Assembly (NCBI GenBank): GCA_003488965.1
Contig: DNJW01000385.1
Coordinates: forward strand, 1 to 6,365
Length of the DNA stretch: 6,365 nucleotides
From: Lachnospiraceae bacterium
GTDB taxonomy: Bacteria > Bacillota > Clostridia > Lachnospirales > Lachnospiraceae
Reading direction: 5' to 3'
Positions 1 to 4,302 of the stretch are shown here, piece by piece. The notes beneath the pieces were generated by a model. That model did not search any database and was not told where the DNA came from. It saw only the letters and a program-made list of their open reading frames with translations. The first letter of the stretch is position 1, and each line of letters begins with the position of its first letter. The translations under genes and the position numbers were made by a program.

Positions 1-1
1 T

Positions 2-1765
2 ACTCTTTCCTATAAAGAAGGCGCGAAACCGGTGCATTGGGAATGCGACGGCGGCACCGAATTTGATATGGAAGAGGGCAGCAGGACAGAGGTCGGTACG
101 GAGATTACCCTTTTTATCAATGAAGACTGTCTGGAATTCTGCAATGAATACAAGGCAAGGGAGGTTATTAAGAAATACTGTTCCTTTATGCCCACGGAAA
201 TTTACCTTTCCAAAGCGAATACAACAGAAACCCAGATTATCAAGGAAGAGGAAAAACTGGATACGGATGTTGTGGTAGAGGAAATCAAAAAGGAGAAAGA
301 AGAGGATGAGCAGAAGCTGAAAATCGTAAAAAGACCGGAGCTTTTGAATGAGACGGTTCCCCTTTGGACGAAACATCCTAATGAATGCACGAAGGAAGAA
401 TATCTGGAGTTTTACCGCAAGGTATTTCAGGACTACAAGGAGCCGCTGTTCTGGATTCATCTGAATATGGACTATCCTTTTAATTTAAAAGGTATTTTAT
501 ATTTCCCGAAAATCAATATGGAATATGAATCCATTGAGGGTACAATAAAACTGTACAACAATCAGGTGTTTATTGCGGATAACATTAAAGAGGTAATTCC
601 GGAATTCCTGCTTTTGTTAAAGGGTGTGATTGACTGTCCGGATCTGCCGTTAAATGTATCCAGAAGCGCTTTGCAGAACGATGGATTTGTGAAAAAGATT
701 TCCGATTATATCTCCAAAAAAGTGGCGGATAAGCTGTCCGGCATGTGCAAGACGGAGAAAGAGGAATATGATAAATACTGGGATGACATCAGCCCCTTTA
801 TCAAGTTTGGCTGTCTGAAGGATGATAAATTCTGCGAAAAGATGACAGATTACATTCTCTTTAAAAATCTGGAGGGTAAATATCTGACTCTGCCCGAATG
901 TCTGGAAGTCAATAAGACGGACGAGGAAACGGATGAGAATGAAGGGAAAGAAAAGACGGAAACAGCGGATGAAAACGGCAATCCGGCAGAAGCGGAATCA
1001 TCAAACGAGAACGGCGGCGAGACGGAGAATGCGGATGGAGAAAGCAGCAAAACGGAAGCTGTGGACGAAGAAGGCAACGCGGTAGAAGCGGAAGTGCTGG
1101 ATGCGGACGGCAGTCCGGTATCCGAGGAAGAAGAGGATGAGGAAGAAGAAAAGAAGGAAAAAATTATTTATTATGTAACGGATGAACAGCAGCAAAGCCA
1201 GTACATCAATATGTTTAAGGCGGCGAAGATGGATGCGGTCATCCTGACCCATAATATTGATCAGCCCTTTATCTCCCAACTGGAGGCAAAGAACGAGGGA
1301 ATCAAGTTCCAGCGTATTGATGCAGACCTGACAGATACCTTTAAATCAAAGACATCCAAGAAGGCAGCAAAGGAAATGGAAGAGCAGGCGGAGGAAATCG
1401 CCAAAATAATGAAAAAGGTTCTGAAGAAGGACAATCTGACAGTGAAGGTGGAAAGACTGAAAAATAAGAAGATTTCTTCTGTGATTACTGTTTCGGAGGA
1501 GAGCCGGCGCATGCAGGATATGATGAAAATGTATGCGGTGAACGGAATGGATATGGGATTCGGACAGGAAGGAGAAACCCTGGTTCTTAATGCAAACCAT
1601 CCGCTGGTACAGTATGTGCTGGAAAACAAGGAAGGCAGCAATGTGAAGATGATTTGCGAACAGCTGTATGATTTGGCGCTTCTGCAGAATGCACCGCTGA
1701 AACCGGAAGCCATGACAAAATTTATTGCAAGAAGCAATGAAATCATGCTGATGCTGACAAAATAG
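2..1765 (+). CDS. htpG: Molecular chaperone HtpG (Hsp90 family), 5'-truncated by the window edge
   Basis: ATP-dependent cytosolic chaperone of the Hsp90 family. The frame is open from base 2, and the first residues (SYKEGAKPVHWECDGG) already match the middle of the N-terminal ATPase domain, so roughly 145-150 residues lie upstream. The GTG at 32 is internal and not the start. Visible in order, numbering from base 2: the end of the ATPase domain with GTEITLF (near residue 43); a charged linker (about 75-110, many E/K); LWTKHPNE and the middle domain; the signature DLPLNVSRSALQ with the Arg (codon 662-664) that in Hsp90s contacts the ATP gamma-phosphate; a long acidic insert (about 303-387); IIYYVTDEQQQSQY; and the C-terminal dimerisation part ending MLTK. 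The complete protein would be around 730 residues, against about 624 in E. coli. The excess comes mainly from the acidic insert and the linker. The ATP-binding residues are outside the window. A strong terminator follows, so this is the last gene of its transcript. Family assignment is very secure. Confidence 0.97.
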   Translation, partial: TLSYKEGAKPVHWECDGGTEFDMEEGSRTEVGTEITLFINEDCLEFCNEYKAREVIKKYCSFMPTEIYLSKANTTETQIIKEEEKLDTDVVVEEIKKEKEEDEQKLKIVKRPELLNETVPLWTKHPNECTKEEYLEFYRKVFQDYKEPLFWIHLNMDYPFNLKGILYFPKINMEYESIEGTIKLYNNQVFIADNIKEVIPEFLLLLKGVIDCPDLPLNVSRSALQNDGFVKKISDYISKKVADKLSGMCKTEKEEYDKYWDDISPFIKFGCLKDDKFCEKMTDYILFKNLEGKYLTLPECLEVNKTDEETDENEGKEKTETADENGNPAEAESSNENGGETENADGESSKTEAVDEEGNAVEAEVLDADGSPVSEEEEDEEEEKKEKIIYYVTDEQQQSQYINMFKAAKMDAVILTHNIDQPFISQLEAKNEGIKFQRIDADLTDTFKSKTSKKAAKEMEEQAEEIAKIMKKVLKKDNLTVKVERLKNKKISSVITVSEESRRMQDMMKMYAVNGMDMGFGQEGETLVLNANHPLVQYVLENKEGSNVKMICEQLYDLALLQNAPLKPEAMTKFIARSNEIMLMLTK

Positions 1766-1786
1766 AAAGAGAAGAGTTCTTAAGAA

Positions 1787-1812
1787 TATAATTCTCAAGA
1801 GTATAATTCTCA
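1787..1812. repeat. Short direct repeat TATAATTCTCA x2
   Basis: The 11-mer TATAATTCTCA occurs at 1787-1797 and 1802-1812, a period of 15 bp, in the gap between htpG and the next gene. The first copy is preceded by the palindrome TTCTTAAGAA (1777-1786). Each copy starts with a perfect -10-like hexamer, but no acceptable -35 sits 16-18 bp upstream of either. Promoter function is therefore not supported. It may simply be an AT-rich spacer duplication. Confidence 0.6.
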
Positions 1813-1820
1813 CGAATAAG

Positions 1821-1866
1821 AAAACCTCTGCATATAATGTGATAAACAAATATGCGGAGGTTTTTT
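1821..1866 (+). terminator. Rho-independent terminator of htpG
   Basis: AAAACCTCTGCATAT (1821-1835) pairs with 1850-1864 over 15 positions with a single G-U wobble. The loop is 14 nt. The 3' arm ends in GGAGG followed by six T (1861-1866), which is the classic intrinsic terminator layout, 55 nt after the htpG stop. The A-run on the 5' arm means the reverse strand could also terminate, although no convergent gene is seen. Confidence 0.88.
1856..1860 (+). promoter_or_regulatory. Shine-Dalgarno site embedded in the terminator stem
   Basis: GGAGG at 1856-1860 sits 6 nt before ATG 1867 and fixes that ATG as the start of the SpoIID-like gene. The upstream in-frame ATG at 1852 overlaps this site and has no ribosome site of its own. 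The same five bases are the base-paired 3' arm of the htpG terminator, so any transcript entering from htpG would have this site sequestered. Confidence 0.8.
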
Positions 1867-2553
1867 ATGTCCGTAAATATTATACATGCTGCACAGAATG
1901 CCGGTCCTGATACAGGAAGGCTGAAAATCAGCGTGACTTCTTCGCTGGGATTGATTCCGGTTACGGATGCCACAGTGAAAATATCCTATAAGGGGACGCC
2001 TGATTCCACAATAGAAACATTAGGAACCGATATATCAGGGCAGACGGAGGAAATTGCCCTGCCTGCCCCTCCCTTGGAATACAGTCTGGAGCCGGGGTCT
2101 TCCCAGCCATATTCGGAATACAATATTGAAGTGAGCGCGCCGGGATATGAACCGGTGACAGTGTCCGGAACGGAAATATTGCCGGATTCCCTTGCACTGC
2201 AGCCGGTGGAAATGAATCCGGTGGAAGTGGAGCAGGTCCCGGAAGAGACAATTGTTATTCCGGACCATACTTTATATGGAGAGTATCCGCCGAAAATTCC
2301 GGAGGATGAAATCAAACCGATGGATGAAACCGGGGAAATCGTACTTAGCAGGGTGGTGATACCCGAATATGTGGTTGTTCATGACGGTGTGCCTTCCGAT
2401 ACGACTGCAGGAAACTACTACGTAAAATACAAGGATTATATTAAAAATGTGGCATCTTCGGAAATATATGCCACATGGCCGGAAAACTCTATTTATGCCA
2501 ATGTGCTGGCAATTATGTCAGTTACCCTGAACAGGGTATATACGGAGTGGTAG
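1867..2553 (+). CDS. SpoIID-like peptidoglycan-associated protein, probable 3'-truncated remnant
   Basis: 228 residues from ATG 1867, chosen for its GGAGG. No signal peptide or membrane segment is visible. Residues about 18-115 look like a beta-sandwich of the carboxypeptidase-regulatory/Cna-B kind (GRLKISVTSSLGLIPVTDATVKIS, then APGYEPVTVSG). A Pro/Glu-rich stretch follows (about 116-155). Residues about 160-228 (IPEYVVVHDGVPSD, YKDYIKNVASSEIYATWPEN, NVLAIMSVTLNRVYTEW) resemble the start of the SpoIID-like domain found in clostridial proteins that, as I recall them, continue with more SpoIID-like sequence and peptidoglycan-binding repeats. Here the frame ends with TAG immediately after VYTEW, where relatives usually continue W-Y-R. 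The next codons, CGG AAT, would read R-N, so the TAG may replace a Tyr codon. No later homologous segment is found; an inverted-repeat element begins about 30 bp downstream. The protein probably lacks its working C-terminal half. Family assignment is from memory and moderate; the truncation is inferred. Confidence 0.72.
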   Translation: MSVNIIHAAQNAGPDTGRLKISVTSSLGLIPVTDATVKISYKGTPDSTIETLGTDISGQTEEIALPAPPLEYSLEPGSSQPYSEYNIEVSAPGYEPVTVSGTEILPDSLALQPVEMNPVEVEQVPEETIVIPDHTLYGEYPPKIPEDEIKPMDETGEIVLSRVVIPEYVVVHDGVPSDTTAGNYYVKYKDYIKNVASSEIYATWPENSIYANVLAIMSVTLNRVYTEW

Positions 2554-2573
2554 CGGAATCATTGCTTGACATC

Positions 2574-2580
2574 ATATCTT
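2574..2580. repeat. Left copy of ATATCTT, possible target-site duplication
   Basis: ATATCTT occurs here and again at 2910-2916, directly flanking the foldback element. Seven bases in direct orientation at both edges suggest a duplication made on insertion. A 7-mer match in AT-rich flanks can also occur by chance. Confidence 0.4.
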
Positions 2581-2586
2581 GGAACA

Positions 2587-2692
2587 GTGCTGCGCCGCAA
2601 GTTCCGTCTGCCCGCTTCTGTGTCCGGCCTCCGTCTGCCTGTCTGTTCTTTTTTTGCGTTATTTTGGATGGCAGATGTTTCTTAACAAAAGA
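2587..2692. repeat. Left arm of the long inverted repeat
   Basis: It begins GTGCTGCGCCGCAAG and ends AACAAAAGA. It matches the reverse complement of 2794-2897 with six mismatches and one 2-nt gap. The outer 69 nt (2587-2655), ending in a run of seven T, differ at only two positions. The changes cluster near the inner end (around 2657-2684). Read as RNA, the two arms would form a stem of about 105 bp. Confidence 0.95.
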
Positions 2693-2710
2693 CTTGGAAA
2701 ATTCTAGGGC

Positions 2711-2734
2711 AAATCGCCCATGGACGGGCGATTT
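2711..2734. repeat. Perfect internal hairpin in the element core
   Basis: AAATCGCCC (2711-2719) and GGGCGATTT (2726-2734) are exact reverse complements around the 6-nt loop ATGGAC. This 9-bp stem sits in the core between the long arms. It is not followed by a T-run, so it is not a standard terminator. Confidence 0.9.
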
Positions 2735-2736
2735 AG

Positions 2737-2768
2737 GAAATATAGGACAAGGATGTCCCTTATTTCCG
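2737..2768. repeat. Second internal hairpin in the element core
   Basis: GGAAATATAGGACA (2737-2750) pairs with TGTCCCTTATTTCC with 12 of 14 positions matching. The innermost bases can be paired slightly differently, giving GGACA/TGTCC around AGGA. Together with the 2711-2734 hairpin it makes the core a two-hairpin multiloop at the tip of the long stem. AGGGCA at 2706-2711 can also pair with TGCCCT at 2789-2794 to close it. Confidence 0.75.
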
Positions 2769-2793
2769 GCACGGGCGACGCCGATATCTGCCC

Positions 2794-2897
2794 TCTTTTG
2801 TTTAGAAACATCCCATCCAAAATTTTGCAAAAAAAGAACAGATAGGCAGACGGAGGCCGGACACAGAAGCGGGCAGACGGAACTTGCAGCGCAGCAC
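2794..2897. repeat. Right arm of the long inverted repeat
   Basis: Reverse-complement partner of 2587-2692, 104 nt long, starting TCTTTTG and ending GCAGCGCAGCAC. It carries the complementary A-run. It is 2 nt shorter than the left arm because GATGG-GATG here faces GATGGCAGATG on the left. Confidence 0.95.
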
Positions 2898-2909
2898 GTT
2901 GCTGTTGCT

Positions 2910-2916
2910 ATATCTT
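2910..2916. repeat. Right copy of ATATCTT, possible target-site duplication
   Basis: Second copy of the 7-mer flanking the foldback element, directly repeated with 2574-2580. Support is the same and equally limited. Confidence 0.4.
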
Positions 2917-2933
2917 AAGAAATTCGTAATCTA

Positions 2934-2962
2934 TTGCTTTTCCACAATAAATATTGTATGAT
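2934..2962 (+). promoter_or_regulatory. Candidate sigma-A promoter for the four-repeat secreted protein
   Basis: TTGCTT (2934-2939), a 17-bp spacer, then TATGAT (2957-2962). The -10 matches consensus at 5 of 6 positions and the -35 at 3 of 6, with ideal spacing. It lies about 20 bp beyond the foldback element and would give a 5' leader of about 85-90 nt before ATG 3057. In the leader I see no terminator or recognisable riboswitch. Confidence 0.5.
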
Positions 2963-3044
2963 AACCGTATATGGCAGCTTTTACAAGAACGAAAACGAAA
3001 TTTGTAATGTTATTAACTATAAAAGGTCTATTTATGAAATTTAT

Positions 3045-3049
3045 GGAGG
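3045..3049 (+). promoter_or_regulatory. Shine-Dalgarno site that fixes the start at 3057
   Basis: GGAGG, 7 nt before ATG 3057. The open frame extends upstream to a TTG at 2934, but that codon has no ribosome site and falls on the promoter candidate. The ATG at 3057 also gives a proper signal peptide at the N-terminus. Confidence 0.85.
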
Positions 3050-3056
3050 CGTTGTT

Positions 3057-4196
3057 ATGAAACGATATCAAATTTCCCGGCTATACATAACAGTCTGCAT
3101 TGTGCTTACAGTGATTATGATACCCATGAACCGGCTTAAGGTGCAGGCGGCTGAGATTCTGGCAACTGTATCGGGAACGGTCCAGTCCGGTACGACTTCG
3201 GAAATATTAAAGCTTTCTACGAAAGAAGGATACATGGAGATTAAGCTGGATGCCGGGACGGATACCAGCACCTGCAAAGTGCTGCTGCCGGATAATAAAA
3301 TCAGCGTTTCTGTATCCCACGGTTCTGACGGCTATCTTCATGCAGTCAAAATTATGAGCGACGGGCAGGGACCGGGGGTTACTCTGGATTCTTCTGCCAG
3401 CGCAACAGTAACCGGGACAATCGGAGAGAAGACGAAAGGAGATATTCTTTATTTTAATACGCCTCAGGGGGAGATGGAGATTAAACTGGATACGACTACG
3501 AATACGAGCGGATGCTCGGTTCTTATTGTAGGCAAAAGCTATAGCATTACATGCATGCGCGGTTCGGATGCCTATATGCATGCGGTAAGTATTTCCGATA
3601 TGATAGCCGGGACAGGAATACCGGCGGCAGGAACAGGAGTACCGGCAGCCGGAACGGTAACGGTGCCCGGAACGGGAACGGCAGGAAATATAGCGGCTGC
3701 GGCATCATCGGTTACACCTGCGCCTTCTGCCCAGACTAATGCAGCGACCGCTACAGTGACAGGAACCGTGACGGAAAGAACAAAGGAAAATTTATTGTAT
3801 TTATCCACCGACGGAGGTGAAATGCAGCTTGTGATTGACAATGGTACGGATTCCCGGAGCGGCGTGGTTCTTACTCCCGGCAATAAGCTGACGGTTTCCT
3901 GCTACCGGGGTTCGGATGCTTATATGCATGCCGCCAGTATCGTCGGAACAAAAGAAAATGCAGGGGCAGTAGAAATCGACAAGTCTTCCCCGGCAACGGT
4001 AACCGGGACGGTGGGGAAAAAATCCACAGAAAGCCTGCTGTATCTGGATACGCCTCAGGGTGAGATGCAGCTGAAGCTGGATGCCGTAAACAGTATCAGT
4101 AACTGTAAAGTTTTTGTCAGCGGGAAAAAGCTTACCTTGACTTGTGCCCGGGGTTCGGATGCCTATATGCATGCGCTGGATATTGTAGGAAATTGA
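3057..4196 (+). CDS. Secreted protein with four 64-residue beta-rich repeats, function unknown
   Basis: 379 residues. The N-terminus is a signal peptide: basic MKRYQISR, hydrophobic core YITVCIVLTVIMIPM, and a likely cleavage at VQA-AE (about residue 31). The mature protein is four repeats of exactly 64 residues: 36-99, 116-179, 232-295 and 313-376. Each follows the pattern ATVxGTV ... LxLxTxxGxMxIxLD ... a C/V-x-V strand ... RGSDAYMHAxxI. An Ala/Gly/Thr/Pro linker (about 181-231) separates repeats 2 and 3, so the protein is two repeat pairs joined by a flexible hinge. The alternating hydrophobic pattern predicts small all-beta units, perhaps OB-like barrels. No LPxTG, lipobox or C-terminal anchor is seen, so it is probably released or held non-covalently. 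I do not recognise the family. It has its own promoter candidate, and a chemoreceptor gene follows 106 bp downstream; a functional link is speculative. Confidence 0.9.
   Translation: MKRYQISRLYITVCIVLTVIMIPMNRLKVQAAEILATVSGTVQSGTTSEILKLSTKEGYMEIKLDAGTDTSTCKVLLPDNKISVSVSHGSDGYLHAVKIMSDGQGPGVTLDSSASATVTGTIGEKTKGDILYFNTPQGEMEIKLDTTTNTSGCSVLIVGKSYSITCMRGSDAYMHAVSISDMIAGTGIPAAGTGVPAAGTVTVPGTGTAGNIAAAASSVTPAPSAQTNAATATVTGTVTERTKENLLYLSTDGGEMQLVIDNGTDSRSGVVLTPGNKLTVSCYRGSDAYMHAASIVGTKENAGAVEIDKSSPATVTGTVGKKSTESLLYLDTPQGEMQLKLDAVNSISNCKVFVSGKKLTLTCARGSDAYMHALDIVGN
3162..3353 (+). repeat. Repeat unit 1 of the secreted protein
   Basis: Codes for residues 36-99. It is the most diverged unit: it ends HGSDGYLHAVKI instead of RGSDAYMHA and has the first conserved Cys (C73) but not the second. 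Confidence 0.85.
3402..3593 (+). repeat. Repeat unit 2 of the secreted protein
   Basis: Codes for residues 116-179. It has both Cys positions (C153 and C166, 13 apart) and shares the segment NTPQGEMEIKLD-like with unit 4 (DTPQGEMQLKLD). Confidence 0.9.
3606..3693 (+). repeat. Low-complexity Gly/Thr/Pro/Ala linker with short tandem repeats
   Basis: Codes for TGIPAAG-TGVPAAG-TVTVPGTGTAG. The two heptapeptides come from adjacent 21-bp units, followed by degenerate GGAACGG-type copies. It is likely a flexible hinge and the part most prone to slippage length change. Confidence 0.75.
3750..3941 (+). repeat. Repeat unit 3 of the secreted protein
   Basis: Codes for residues 232-295. It lacks the first Cys (Gly at 269) but keeps the second (C282), and ends RGSDAYMHAASI. 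Confidence 0.9.
3993..4184 (+). repeat. Repeat unit 4 of the secreted protein
   Basis: Codes for residues 313-376. It has both Cys positions (C350 and C363). Only three residues (VGN) follow, so the protein ends with the repeat itself and has no C-terminal anchor. Confidence 0.9.
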
Positions 4197-4230
4197 AAAA
4201 CATGGGAAGAATCTGAAGTTCAAAAAATAC

Positions 4231-4273
4231 TTGAGATAAGTACATAATTTTAGTACAATATAAGTGTTATAAT
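4231..4273 (+). promoter_or_regulatory. Two overlapping promoter candidates for the chemoreceptor gene
   Basis: First candidate: TTGAGA (4231-4236), 17-bp spacer, TACAAT (4254-4259); both boxes match the sigma-A consensus at 5 of 6 positions. Second: the extended -10 TGTTATAAT (4265-4273), with a perfect TATAAT but no clear -35. They are 14 bp apart and would give leaders of roughly 25-40 nt before GTG 4303. I see no sigma-D type motility promoter and no room for a c-di-GMP riboswitch. Confidence 0.65.
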
Positions 4274-4302
4274 CTGTATGGGAAAGGGAGAGGGTATACG
4301 AG

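Larger units (their letters stand above)
2581..2909. mobile_element. Foldback (MITE-like) element of about 329 bp with flanking 7-bp direct repeat
   Basis: A non-coding block built as a giant imperfect palindrome: arms of about 105 bp enclose a 101-nt core. ATATCTT occurs just outside on both sides (2574-2580 and 2910-2916), as a target-site duplication would. It encodes no transposase, so if mobile it must be moved in trans. It lies directly behind a gene that stops early, which fits insertion followed by decay. The right end carries an extra GTTGCT tandem (2898-2909), so the outer termini are not perfectly symmetrical and the exact borders are uncertain. The alternative is a resident long-hairpin RNA gene or bidirectional terminator. 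The inverted repeat is directly seen; mobility is inferred. Confidence 0.55.

Noticed and set aside
1097..1132. EF-hand-like DADG motif in the HtpG acidic insert
   Set aside because: The first loop position is Val, not Asp, and no flanking helices are expected in this low-complexity stretch.
2523..2538. Palindrome TACCCTG-AA-CAGGGTA just before the truncated gene end
   Set aside because: It falls on codons for the conserved T-L-N-R-V segment, which readily produce this sequence. The 2-nt centre is too tight for an RNA hairpin and there is no T-run.
2566..2571. Perfect TTGACA -35 box
   Set aside because: No -10 hexamer lies 15-19 bp downstream; that region is the GC-rich start of the inverted arm.
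2522..2830. 102-residue open frame on the - strand inside the foldback element
   Set aside because: It covers the left arm and core and runs antisense into the upstream gene. The sequence is basic and low in hydrophobic core residues, with no recognisable domain. Such frames in repeats are often annotated falsely.
2475..2918. 147-residue open frame on the + strand across the foldback element
   Set aside because: It overlaps the end of the SpoIID-like gene in another frame, has no ribosome site, and its translation simply reads through both inverted arms. It is open by chance in GC-richer repeat DNA.
2934..3056. Upstream extension of the secreted protein to TTG 2934
   Set aside because: No ribosome site is present there, it would bury the signal peptide 41 residues inside, and it overlaps the promoter candidate.
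3162..4184. CRISPR-like spaced repeats
   Set aside because: The repeats are in-frame protein units of 192 bp with spacings of different length, not short identical repeats with uniform spacers.
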